Shown here: piece by piece, positions 43,207-51,835 of the stretch | How the letters are laid out: each line of letters opens with the position of its first letter | Numbering within the stretch: the stretch's first letter is position 1 | NCBI RefSeq assembly: GCF_012641335.1 | Contig: NZ_JABAID010000015.1 | Span: forward strand, 23,795-87,794 | Source: Novosphingobium sp. ERN07 | GTDB taxonomy: Bacteria; Pseudomonadota; Alphaproteobacteria; Sphingomonadales; Sphingomonadaceae | Length of the DNA: 64,000 nucleotides | Direction: 5' to 3' | Translations under genes and position numbers: made by a program | Notes under the pieces: model-generated | The model's database searches: none | The model's input: the letters and a program-made list of their open reading frames with translations, nothing else | Told to the model about the DNA's origin: nothing

Positions 43207-45329
43207 CCGCGCCTGCACGGGCACTGACCGTCTCCGAAAGCGCCACCGTTCACACCGTCCTCGCCGTGCCCGGAATGCACTGTGCCGGTTGCATGGGCAA
43301 AGTCGAACGTGCCTTGGCTGCGCTGGATGGAGTCACCAGCGCGCGCACCAATCTCACCGCGCGCACGGTAGAGGTCGTCCATCAGTCTGAAATCGAAACG
43401 CCAGCGCTTGTGGCCGCGCTCGCAGCCATAGGTTTCGATGCTCAGCCGCGCGAGATCGAGGCGGAGCCTGTCTCGGCGGTAAAGCCTCTGCTCGCGCCGC
43501 TGGGCGTTGCCGCCTTTGCCTGCATGAACGTGATGCTGATGTCGGTCAGCGTCTGGTCGGGCGCGGAAGGCACCACGCGGTCGTTGTTCCACTGGGTATC
43601 GGCTTTGATCGGTGTTCCCGCCATCGCCTACGCCGGGCGGCCCTTCTTTGCTTCGGCATGGAAGGTCTTGCGCCACGGCAAGACCAACATGGACGTGCCG
43701 ATTTCCATCGGCGTCACCATTGCCACCGGCCTGTCCTTCTATGAAACGCTGAGCGGCGGGGCAGAGGCATGGTTCGATGGCGTGCTCATGTTGCTCATGT
43801 TTCTGCTCGCAGGGCGCGTGCTCGACGCAATGATGCGCGACCGCGCGCGATCGGGTGTCGATGCGCTGTTGCGGCAGGTTGCCACTGGCGCGATGGTCGT
43901 GGCCGCCGATGGAACAACGCGCTGGCTGGACACAAAATCGCTGCAACCGGGAATGCTGATGCGCGTCGCCGCCGGAGAGCGCCTTGCCGCCGATGGTGAA
44001 GTGCTGCGCGGCCAGACCCGTCTCGACCAATCGCTGCTGACCGGTGAAAGCGCACCGGTGCAAGCAGGGCCGGGCACGCTGGTCCATGCGGGGACGCTCA
44101 ATGTCGATGCTCCGGTGGACGTGCGTGTCACCGCCATCGGGCAGGATACCGCCCTTTCCGAAATCGCCCGTCTGATGGAAGCGGCTGGCCAGTCCCGCTC
44201 AAAATACGTGCGCATCGCTGATCGCGCGGCGAGGCTCTATGCCCCTGCCGTTCATACGCTGGCGGGGCTGACCTTTGCCGGATGGATGCTGGCCGGTGCC
44301 GGCTGGTATCAGTCCCTCGTCATTGCCATTGCCGTGCTCATCATCACGTGCCCTTGCGCGCTTGGCCTTGCCGTGCCGGTGGCGCAAGTCGTGGCAGCAG
44401 GCGCGCTGCTCAAGAAGGGCCTGCTGGTAAAGGATGGGTCTGCGCTTGAACGCATGGCCGAAGTGGATCGCCTGCTGCTCGACAAGACCGGCACGCTCAC
44501 ACTCGGTCGACCGGTGCCCGATGACGTGGCGCTGGACGCGCTGTCTGCACCGCAGGCGTCGGTAGCGCTCGCGCTCGCCAGCCACAGCCGCCACCCGTTG
44601 TCGCTTGGCCTCGTGCAGGCGCTCAGCGCGCGAGGCATACCGGCGGCGATTCTGGAAGATGTGCGCGAAGAGCCGGGGCAGGGCGTTACCGCTCGCTGGA
44701 ATGGCCTTTCTGTCGCGCTTGGGCGTCCGGCATCGGCGCAGGGCATGGCCACTGCACTCAGGATCGAAGGCGATCCGGTGCGCGTCATCCCCTTCGCTGA
44801 TCGTCTGCGGCCCGATACTACCGAAGCATTGGTCTGGCTCGAAGCGCTGGGCGTGGAATCTTCCATCCTTTCAGGAGATTCCGTAACCGCCGTCGCTGCC
44901 GTGTCGCACGCTACGGGTCTGACGGCCCAGGCAGCGGCATCGCCGGCAGACAAGCAGGAGGCGATCCAGCGCTTGCAGAACGCCGGGCGCAAGGTGATGA
45001 TGGCGGGCGACGGGCTGAACGATGGCCCCGCGCTTGCTGCCGCGCACGCGTCCATCGCGCCGGGTTCCGCCAGTGATGTGGGGCGGCAAGCAGCAGATAT
45101 GGTATTCACGGCGGATTCGCTGCTAGCCATTCCCCGCGCCATTCGCGTCTCGCGCCAGACCATGCGCGTGGTGCGCCAGAACTTCGTGCTCGCCATCGGT
45201 TACAACATGCTGGCGGTGCCGCTGGCGATCCTTGGCCATGTCACCCCGCTGATCGCGGCAATCGCCATGTCCACCAGTTCGCTGATCGTTGTCGCCAATT
45301 CGCTGCGCCTTGCCGGAGAAGCCAAATGA
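43203..45329 (+). CDS. ccoI: copper-translocating P1B-type ATPase CcoI
   Basis: A 708-residue P-type ATPase. The N-terminal heavy-metal domain has PGMHCAGC (Cys27, Cys30). The membrane metal site is ITCPCALGLAVP, the phosphorylation motif DKTGTLTLG, and the hinge GDGLNDGPAL. In the cco locus this protein (FixI/CcoI) exports Cu(I) to the periplasm for oxidase assembly. It overlaps ccoH and ccoS by four bases each. Confidence 0.95.
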   Translation: MTAPARALTVSESATVHTVLAVPGMHCAGCMGKVERALAALDGVTSARTNLTARTVEVVHQSEIETPALVAALAAIGFDAQPREIEAEPVSAVKPLLAPLGVAAFACMNVMLMSVSVWSGAEGTTRSLFHWVSALIGVPAIAYAGRPFFASAWKVLRHGKTNMDVPISIGVTIATGLSFYETLSGGAEAWFDGVLMLLMFLLAGRVLDAMMRDRARSGVDALLRQVATGAMVVAADGTTRWLDTKSLQPGMLMRVAAGERLAADGEVLRGQTRLDQSLLTGESAPVQAGPGTLVHAGTLNVDAPVDVRVTAIGQDTALSEIARLMEAAGQSRSKYVRIADRAARLYAPAVHTLAGLTFAGWMLAGAGWYQSLVIAIAVLIITCPCALGLAVPVAQVVAAGALLKKGLLVKDGSALERMAEVDRLLLDKTGTLTLGRPVPDDVALDALSAPQASVALALASHSRHPLSLGLVQALSARGIPAAILEDVREEPGQGVTARWNGLSVALGRPASAQGMATALRIEGDPVRVIPFADRLRPDTTEALVWLEALGVESSILSGDSVTAVAAVSHATGLTAQAAASPADKQEAIQRLQNAGRKVMMAGDGLNDGPALAAAHASIAPGSASDVGRQAADMVFTADSLLAIPRAIRVSRQTMRVVRQNFVLAIGYNMLAVPLAILGHVTPLIAAIAMSTSSLIVVANSLRLAGEAK

Positions 45330-45478
45330 ACGGCGTGGCTTTCATGCTTCCCATTGCGCTTGGCATGGGCCTGCTGGGGCTGGTTGCGTTCTTCTGGTCA
45401 TTGAAGCGCGGGCAGTTCAGCGATCTCGATGGTGCGGCGGCGCGTATCCTGATCGAGGATGAGGAGCGCGAACCATGA
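45326..45478 (+). CDS. ccoS: cbb3 oxidase maturation protein CcoS
   Basis: A 50-residue single-helix protein: MNGVAFMLPIALGMGLLGLV then AFFWSLKRGQFSDLDGAAAR, typical of CcoS/FixS including the FSDLDG box. It is needed for cofactor insertion in cbb3 oxidase. Its start overlaps ccoI and its stop overlaps the next gene by four bases. Confidence 0.93.
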   Translation: MNGVAFMLPIALGMGLLGLVAFFWSLKRGQFSDLDGAAARILIEDEEREP

Positions 45479-45741
45479 GGCACCGCGCACTCCGTATCCT
45501 CGCGCCGCTTGCCGTCCTGCAAATGGCCGCGCCCGCTCCGGTCAACGCGCAATGGATCATGGTTGCCTCGTGCACGGGTGGCAGCGGCGGCATGGTGCCC
45601 GTCCGCCTGCCCGGCAAGGACGATGGCAGCAAGAATCTGCCCTGCTGCAAGGTTTGTCATATCTCAATGCGCAAGCGCCTTGCCACCGATAGCTGTTGCG
45701 GAAACGGCGACGACGGTGAGGACGATTCCGATGGCTGCTGA
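45475..45741 (+). CDS. small exported cysteine-rich protein with CxxCH motif
   Basis: An 88-residue protein with a signal peptide or N-terminal anchor (MRHRALRILAPLAVLQMAAP, then PVNAQ). The mature part has six cysteines: one near SCTGG, a CCKVCH cluster that contains a CxxCH heme-c-type motif, and a C-terminal CCGNGDDGEDDSDGC. It overlaps ccoS by four bases and hemN by 11 bases, so it is embedded in the oxidase operon. It may bind copper or heme for oxidase maturation, but I know no described family and this is inference. Confidence 0.72.
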   Translation: MRHRALRILAPLAVLQMAAPAPVNAQWIMVASCTGGSGGMVPVRLPGKDDGSKNLPCCKVCHISMRKRLATDSCCGNGDDGEDDSDGC

Positions 45742-47080
45742 CATGATGACCAGCCCTGAAGTCATCGGGAACTGGACGTACTGGCCCGAACTGCTGGAAC
45801 GCCCGGTCCCGCGCTACACCAGCTACCCCACTGCCGCAGAATTTGTGGAAGAGAGCTTTGAAGATCGTCAGGCTGCGGCGTTACGGGCCTTGCGCGGCAC
45901 CGTCTCGCTTTATCTGCACATCCCCTATTGCCGGGAAATCTGCTGGTATTGCGGCTGCAACACCGGTGCCGCCAACAAGACCCAGCGCCTGACCGCTTAT
46001 CTCGAAGCCCTGCATCACGAAATCGAACTGGTTGGTCGCCATCTGCACCCATCGGTCAAAGTCACGCGCATTGCCTTTGGGGGTGGCAGCCCCAACGCGA
46101 TCAAGCCAACCGATTTTGTCAGGCTGGTCGATCGCCTCACGCTGAACTTCCGTCTGGAAAAGCCGGTCCTGTCGATCGAACTGGATCCGCGTACGCTGGA
46201 GCCGGGCTGGTTCATGGCCATCCGGGGTATAGGCGTGATCAAGGCCAGCCTCGGCGTGCAGACACTGGATCCGCGCGTGCAGGCCGCTATAGGGCGCGTT
46301 CAGCCGCGCGATGATATCGAACGGGCGGTTGAAGGTTTGCGCAAGGGCGGGGTGGATTCGATCAATTTCGATCTGATGTATGGCCTGCCATTCCAGACCG
46401 ACGAAATTCTCCGCGATACGCTCGACCAGTCCGTTGCGATGGGCGCAGACCGGATCGCGCTGTTCGGCTACGCGCACGTCCCGCACATGATCCCGCGCCA
46501 GCAGCGTATAGATGCCAGCGAACTCCCCGGACAGCGTGATCGTTTTCGCATGGCTGCCGAAGGCCACGCGCGGCTCGTGGCAGCAGGCTATCAGGCGGTC
46601 GGGTTTGATCACTTTGCCTTGCCCGATGATGATCTGGCCCTTGCCGCCCGCGCCGGCACGCTACGCCGCAATTTTCAGGGCTTCACCGAAGACCAGTCGC
46701 CCGTCCTCATTGGCCTTGGCGCTTCGTCAATCAGCGAATTTCCCGATCTTTTCGTGCAGACCGAAAAGAACGCAGGCCGTTATCGTATGCTTATCGGTGC
46801 GGACCAGCTTGCGGGCCGCAAGGGGGTGGTGCGCACGGCTGAGGATCGCCGCAGGGGCCAGATCATCACCGATCTGCTGTGCAGGGGCATGGCAGACGTT
46901 CCGGCAGATCTCATCGCTACCAATCGGGATCGGCTCGAACCCTTCATTGCGCGCGGCTTGGTCCGGATCGATGGGGGCGTTCTTACGTTGGAGCCGGGAA
47001 ACGAGCCCTACGCACGTTCAATCGCCGCTGTGTTCGATGCGTGGCGTTCCGGCGCTCGCAAATTCAGTTCGGCGGTTTAG
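45731..47080 (+). CDS. hemN: oxygen-independent coproporphyrinogen III oxidase
   Basis: A 449-residue radical-SAM enzyme that decarboxylates coproporphyrinogen III to protoporphyrinogen IX without oxygen. The cluster motif is HIPYCREICWYCGCN (Cys67, Cys71, Cys74, with Cys76), preceded by PRYTSYPTA, and later FGGGSPNAI and MYGLPFQ. The C-terminal HemN domain follows. The ATG at 45731 overlaps the cysteine-rich gene by 11 bases, so heme supply is coupled to oxidase assembly under the ccoN FNR box. Longer frame extension upstream lacks support. Confidence 0.95.
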   Translation: MAADMMTSPEVIGNWTYWPELLERPVPRYTSYPTAAEFVEESFEDRQAAALRALRGTVSLYLHIPYCREICWYCGCNTGAANKTQRLTAYLEALHHEIELVGRHLHPSVKVTRIAFGGGSPNAIKPTDFVRLVDRLTLNFRLEKPVLSIELDPRTLEPGWFMAIRGIGVIKASLGVQTLDPRVQAAIGRVQPRDDIERAVEGLRKGGVDSINFDLMYGLPFQTDEILRDTLDQSVAMGADRIALFGYAHVPHMIPRQQRIDASELPGQRDRFRMAAEGHARLVAAGYQAVGFDHFALPDDDLALAARAGTLRRNFQGFTEDQSPVLIGLGASSISEFPDLFVQTEKNAGRYRMLIGADQLAGRKGVVRTAEDRRRGQIITDLLCRGMADVPADLIATNRDRLEPFIARGLVRIDGGVLTLEPGNEPYARSIAAVFDAWRSGARKFSSAV

Positions 47081-47221
47081 ATATCACTCTGACATAACCG
47101 GATCCGTCTTCAGCCATCAAGAATAGCTATGCACCCGGCCTTAGCAGGTGCACAATAAGGCTGACTCGCGTTAAGCCCGCTTCCACAACGGAACGCGCGC
47201 CAGTTGCGCGAGGGAGACGCC

Positions 47222-47836
47222 ATGAAGCCGATCGAAACCATCATGCGCACTGCGCCGGTCATTCCGGTGCTGGTCGTCGAAAACGTCGATCACGCGCTCC
47301 CCATCGCGCGTGCGCTGGTCAAAGGGGGCCTGCGCGTCCTTGAAGTAACCCTTCGCACGCCCGCCGCGCTGGATGTGATCCATGCGATGAAGGCTGTCGA
47401 AGGCGCCATCGTCGGCGCTGGGACCGTCACTAATCCCGATGAACTCAAGGCCGCCATTGATGCAGGTGCGGAATTCATCGTTTCGCCGGGCCTCACCGAA
47501 AACCTCGGCAAGGCTGCGGTCGCTTCGGGCATCCCGTTCCTGCCCGGAACAGCCAGCGCGGGTGATATCATGCGCGGGCTGGACCTTGGCCTCACGCACT
47601 TCAAATTCTTCCCCGCTTCCACATCGGGCGGGCTTCCCGCGCTTAAGGCGTTGGCAGCGCCGTTCCACCAATGCAAATTCTGCCCGACCGGCGGCATTAC
47701 CGCCGCCACCGCGCCGGAGTGGCTGGGTTTCGATCCGGTTCTGTGCGTTGGTGGCAGTTGGGTGGTCGGCAAAGGCACGCCCGATGAAGCAGCGATAGAA
47801 GCCGCCGCGCGCGAAGCTTTCGCACTGGGGCATTGA
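47222..47836 (+). CDS. eda: 2-dehydro-3-deoxy-phosphogluconate (KDPG) aldolase
   Basis: A 204-residue class I aldolase that splits KDPG to pyruvate and glyceraldehyde 3-phosphate in the Entner-Doudoroff pathway. Visible are the catalytic base Glu41 in LEVTLRTP, GAGTVTNPD, and the Schiff-base lysine Lys128 in THFKFFPAS, then CPTGGIT. GAGGGAGACG provides the ribosome site. It lies 22 bases upstream of the PEP-carboxylase-like gene, so they are probably co-transcribed. Confidence 0.95.
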   Translation: MKPIETIMRTAPVIPVLVVENVDHALPIARALVKGGLRVLEVTLRTPAALDVIHAMKAVEGAIVGAGTVTNPDELKAAIDAGAEFIVSPGLTENLGKAAVASGIPFLPGTASAGDIMRGLDLGLTHFKFFPASTSGGLPALKALAAPFHQCKFCPTGGITAATAPEWLGFDPVLCVGGSWVVGKGTPDEAAIEAAAREAFALGH

Positions 47837-47858
47837 AAGTCAGGGGAACACAGCGGAT

Positions 47859-50642
47859 ATGAAGACGGTCGCCAAGCTCAAGGCCAGGTTGCAGAAACTC
47901 CATGAGCGGACGGCCGAAACGCCGCTGTTCAACCCCGTCTTTCAGCTCAGTCACGATCTGTCGCGCCTGCTCGAAGGCGGCGACATTTCGCTGTCGGATA
48001 TCGATGGCCTTGTTGCAGAACTCGAATGCGAAGCCCTGCAAAGCCGCGCCGCGCGGCTGAAGCGCTTGGTCGCGCCAACCAATGCGTCTGAAAACCTCGG
48101 CCTGATCGCCGCGCTCAACCCCGAAGAGGCGGGGTTTTCAGAATTTCGCAAGCGGTGGGAGAAGCCGCTGCTTCATGCGGTTTTCACCGCACACCCCACG
48201 TTCTTGCTGTCCCCTGCCCAGTCGGATGCGGTTGCCACCGCCGCGCTGACGGACAATCCGCAAGCCTCCACCGTCTGCACCGTGCCCCACGAAGGGCCGA
48301 AGATCACGCTGGAATTCGAACACGTAGAGGTGTGCAACGCCATCCAGCGCGCTGCCTCTGCGCGTGACCAGATCAACGCCACGCTGCTCGGCCACGCCCG
48401 TCTGCGCTGGCCGGGCCGCTGGCTTGATTTCCGCCCGCTGCCGTTCCGCTTCGCCACGTGGGTCGGCTATGACATGGACGGTCGCACCGATATCGGCTGG
48501 ACCACGTCCATCGCTTTCCGCCTGCGCGAAAAGGCGCTGCGTCTGTCAAGCTACGCTGCCTCACTTCGGACCATCGACGACGCGCACCCGCTGCTCGCCA
48601 CGCTGGATGCGGCGCACGATCATTCGGCGGAAATGGCGGAACTATTCTCCGCCCCGCTTGAAACGCCTGATGCGCTCGCCAATGCTGCGAACCGCCTCAG
48701 CGCCGATGATCCGGCCAAGCTCCTCAGCCTGACGCCGCTGATCGAAGCGCTTGAGGCCGAAGCGAAGAAGGCGGACGAGGACAAGGCCGTCCCACTTGCC
48801 ACGCTCGCCGCCGCCATGCGCGCTGATGGCCTTGGCATCGGCTGGATACACTTCCGCGTAAACTCGTCTCAGCTTCTCAACGCGCTGCGCCGCCGCATTG
48901 ACCCCGAAGGCACGCTCGACCTTGGCAGCAAGAGCGCGCTGTCGCGCCTGCGCGAACTGCTGGCCGAGGTGAAGCCGCTGCGCGTCAACTTCGGTGCGCT
49001 CGCAATCGAAACCAGCACTGCCATGCGCCAGTTTTTGGTCATGGCCAAGATGCTGCAGCACATAGATGCCGATGCTCCGATCCGCATGTTGATCGCGGAA
49101 TGCGAACAGCCGCAGACCGTGCTCGCCGCGCTCTATTTCGCCAAGCTGTTCGGTATCGAAGGCAAGGTCGATGTTTCGCCCCTGTTCGAAACCGAAACCG
49201 CGCTTGAACACGGTGGCCGCTTCCTCGAAGCTCTGCTTTCGGAAGACTCCTACCGCAGCTACGCTCGCCTGCGTGGCCGCGTTTCGATCCAGACCGGTTT
49301 TTCCGATGCAGGCCGCTTCATGGGCCAGATCCCCGCCGCGCTCGCCATCGAACGCCTGCAAGGCCGTCTGGCCGACGCGATGAAGGCGAATGGCCTGACC
49401 GATGTGGCTGCGCTGATCTTCGATACGCACGGCGAATCGATGGGTCGCGGCGCGCATCCATCGGGCTTTGCAGATCGCCTCACATGGCCACTGTCCGGCT
49501 GGGCGCGTCGTCGCTTTGCCAAGGCTGGCGTCACCATCGAACCCGAAGCCAGCTTTCAGGGCGGTGATGGCTATCTGTTCTTCCGCAACGATGATCTGGC
49601 GCTGGCCACGCTTACCCGCATTGCCGAGGCAGAAGCAGCCGACCTCGATCTTGCCGTCAAAGACCCGTTCTATGATCGCACCGATCTCAGCCTCGACTTC
49701 TACCGGTCGATCCGCCGCGTTCAGCGTGAACACCTTGAAAGCGCAACCTATTCCCGCGCGTTGACGGCGTTTGGCCTTGGCCTTTTGAAAGGCACCGGCA
49801 GCCGCGTTTCTCGCCGCCAGTCCGATATCGGCGCTGACCGCACGATGAGCCTGCGCCAGATCCGCGCGATTCCGCACAACGCCATCCTTCAGCAGATCGG
49901 CTACCCGGTAAACGTGATTGCCGGGGCAGGGACGGCTGCGGGTGAGGAAATGGAATCGGTGGCCGAACTGCTCGGTCGGTCGACACGTGGCAACCAGCTC
50001 GTCCGCCTGCTGCGCGCCGCCAATGGCCTCGCCTCGGTCAAGACCGTTGCCGCCCACGGCGAACTGTTCAACTCCGCTTATTGGGCCAGCCGCCCTTATC
50101 GTGGCACTGAAACCGCGCTCGAATCCGCCTGCCTCGCGCTTGCCGAATATCTGACCAAGGACGACAGGGCAGGGGTATTCCGCCGCCTGACATCGCGCTT
50201 GCGGGTAGACTGGATGAAGCTCCACCGCCTGCTTTCGCTCGTCCCCGGCCACAAAGCAGGCCGCGATCCGGCGCAGGATTCAGATCGGCGCAACATCGGC
50301 CTGCTGCAATCGGTACGCCTTGCGCTGCTGATGCACATGTTCATCCGCGCAGTGCAGGTGCCGCCTTTCGCCCGCTCGAACGATGTTAGCCGCGATGACG
50401 TGCTGGAGATGGTTCTGTCGCTGCGCGTGGACGATGCGCTGGCCCAATTGCGCCGCGCCTATCCTGTGATCGAACCCGAAATCGCCGATTTCGCGGTGGA
50501 CGAGGCAACCGACTACCCCGATCATCGCGGAGAAGATTACGGCGCCATCCGGGCTCGCTTCATCGACCCCATCGAACGTGCCCACGCGCTCAACATCCGC
50601 ATCGCCGTTGCCATTTCGAACTATTTCGGCGCACACGGCTGA
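47859..50642 (+). CDS. phosphoenolpyruvate carboxylase-like protein, divergent active site
   Basis: A 927-residue protein aligned in length and overall order with PEP carboxylase (PF00311-type). The first catalytic histidine is kept in FTAHPTF (His112), though the usual last residue is Glu, not Phe. The loop corresponding to YSDSxKD reads FSDAGRFMG, with Arg486 where the catalytic lysine should be. The glycine-rich HGRGGxVGRGGGP region reads HGESMGRGAHP (His524, Glu526), two residues shorter and lacking the first arginine. It follows eda. It could be a divergent enzyme or a non-carboxylating homologue; I leave the function open. Confidence 0.75.
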   Translation: MKTVAKLKARLQKLHERTAETPLFNPVFQLSHDLSRLLEGGDISLSDIDGLVAELECEALQSRAARLKRLVAPTNASENLGLIAALNPEEAGFSEFRKRWEKPLLHAVFTAHPTFLLSPAQSDAVATAALTDNPQASTVCTVPHEGPKITLEFEHVEVCNAIQRAASARDQINATLLGHARLRWPGRWLDFRPLPFRFATWVGYDMDGRTDIGWTTSIAFRLREKALRLSSYAASLRTIDDAHPLLATLDAAHDHSAEMAELFSAPLETPDALANAANRLSADDPAKLLSLTPLIEALEAEAKKADEDKAVPLATLAAAMRADGLGIGWIHFRVNSSQLLNALRRRIDPEGTLDLGSKSALSRLRELLAEVKPLRVNFGALAIETSTAMRQFLVMAKMLQHIDADAPIRMLIAECEQPQTVLAALYFAKLFGIEGKVDVSPLFETETALEHGGRFLEALLSEDSYRSYARLRGRVSIQTGFSDAGRFMGQIPAALAIERLQGRLADAMKANGLTDVAALIFDTHGESMGRGAHPSGFADRLTWPLSGWARRRFAKAGVTIEPEASFQGGDGYLFFRNDDLALATLTRIAEAEAADLDLAVKDPFYDRTDLSLDFYRSIRRVQREHLESATYSRALTAFGLGLLKGTGSRVSRRQSDIGADRTMSLRQIRAIPHNAILQQIGYPVNVIAGAGTAAGEEMESVAELLGRSTRGNQLVRLLRAANGLASVKTVAAHGELFNSAYWASRPYRGTETALESACLALAEYLTKDDRAGVFRRLTSRLRVDWMKLHRLLSLVPGHKAGRDPAQDSDRRNIGLLQSVRLALLMHMFIRAVQVPPFARSNDVSRDDVLEMVLSLRVDDALAQLRRAYPVIEPEIADFAVDEATDYPDHRGEDYGAIRARFIDPIERAHALNIRIAVAISNYFGAHG

Positions 50643-50664
50643 TCGTGCGGCGCACCTTCTTGGG

Positions 50665-51765
50665 TTATGCCTTCACGAAGGTTCGCCCGTGCTTCACTGG
50701 GGCCTTTGCCGCGCTGAACACTGCGCCGGCCGAAAGCCTGCTGCCGCGCACCACCAGCATCACCTTGTCACCCGACTCGAGCGTTACGTCTTCGCCCGGA
50801 TGCTGGATTGACTGGCCGTTAGCACGGTCGATCTGCACCACGAAGAACGCGCCGTTGCCCCGACGTTCGGCTTCGCCCACCGTCTCTCCGGTCAGGGCGC
50901 TGTCGGACAGCACTTCCACCATTTCGATATCCAGCCCGAAGTCGTGGAGATTGCGCCGCACCGCGCCAATATCGTCAAGCTGGTCAGTTGCCGGATAGAG
51001 GATCATCTCCACGATCCGTTCCGCCCCGATGTGCGTCGGCATCACCACTTTGTCCGCGCCTGCATGGAACAGCTTGTTCTCGGTCGTCGGAGCCTCACCG
51101 CGCGCGATGATCTCGATTGCCGGGTTCAGATTACGCGCTGATAGCGTGATGAACACGTTGGCGGCATCATCGGGCAGGACCGTCGCCAGCACCTTGGCCC
51201 GCGCAATTCCGGCAGCCTTCAGCGTTTCCTCGTGTGTGGCTTCGCCCACCATGCACAAAAAGCCTTGTGCCTTGGCATCTTCCGCTTTGGTGTGGTCTCG
51301 TTCAAGGATCAAGAATGGCCGTTTCGCCTCGGTCATGGCTTTGGCCAGTTGCACGCCGATGCGGCCGTAGCCGCAGATGATGACGTGGCCTTCCAACTTT
51401 TCGATTTCGGTCAACATGCGATCCAGTCCCAGCAGGCGACGGAATTGAAAAAGGGTGAAAACCTGCACCAGCGCACCGGTCAGCACGATCATGCCGGTAC
51501 AGCCCAGCATGATCGTGCCGCTCGTCCACCAGCGCAGAAAGATCGTGTCAACGGGGCGGATTTCGCCATAGCCGACCGAGAAGATCGTCAGCAGAACCAT
51601 GTAGGCGGCATCGCTCATCGGCCAGCCTGCAATTACAAATCCGCAAGTGGAAATGACGAAGACCGCCACCACGAAGATCAGTGTGCCGGTCAAAAGTCGA
51701 AGCGGCGAACCCAATACCGAGTTCGCCCCCTGCGTCAGCGCAGAAGCGTCACTATCCCGTTCCAT
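50665..51765 (-). CDS. potassium channel protein with TrkA-N (RCK) domain
   Basis: About 366 residues from the ATG at 51765; a GTG at 51786 is in frame upstream. Two membrane helices flank a pore loop with selectivity filter TIFSVGYGEIRPV. The cytoplasmic part begins with the NAD-binding RCK fold HVIICGYGRIGVQLAKAM and ends with a TrkA-C-like domain. It conducts K+ in the inner membrane, gated by ligands on the RCK domain. The gene runs convergent to the PEP-carboxylase-like gene. Confidence 0.9.
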   Translation of the reverse strand: MERDSDASALTQGANSVLGSPLRLLTGTLIFVVAVFVISTCGFVIAGWPMSDAAYMVLLTIFSVGYGEIRPVDTIFLRWWTSGTIMLGCTGMIVLTGALVQVFTLFQFRRLLGLDRMLTEIEKLEGHVIICGYGRIGVQLAKAMTEAKRPFLILERDHTKAEDAKAQGFLCMVGEATHEETLKAAGIARAKVLATVLPDDAANVFITLSARNLNPAIEIIARGEAPTTENKLFHAGADKVVMPTHIGAERIVEMILYPATDQLDDIGAVRRNLHDFGLDIEMVEVLSDSALTGETVGEAERRGNGAFFVVQIDRANGQSIQHPGEDVTLESGDKVMLVVRGSRLSAGAVFSAAKAPVKHGRTFVKA

Positions 51766-51835
51766 CCCGGCCCCTTCGGGCAGCACTTTAGGAAGCGCAG
51801 GGGCTGCTTGTCCATAAGGGGTTCCGCCCTTGTGA

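Noticed and set aside
48642..50252. A 536-residue minus-strand open frame opposite the PEP-carboxylase-like gene.
   Set aside because: Shadow of the plus-strand gene; no start signal or recognisable domain.
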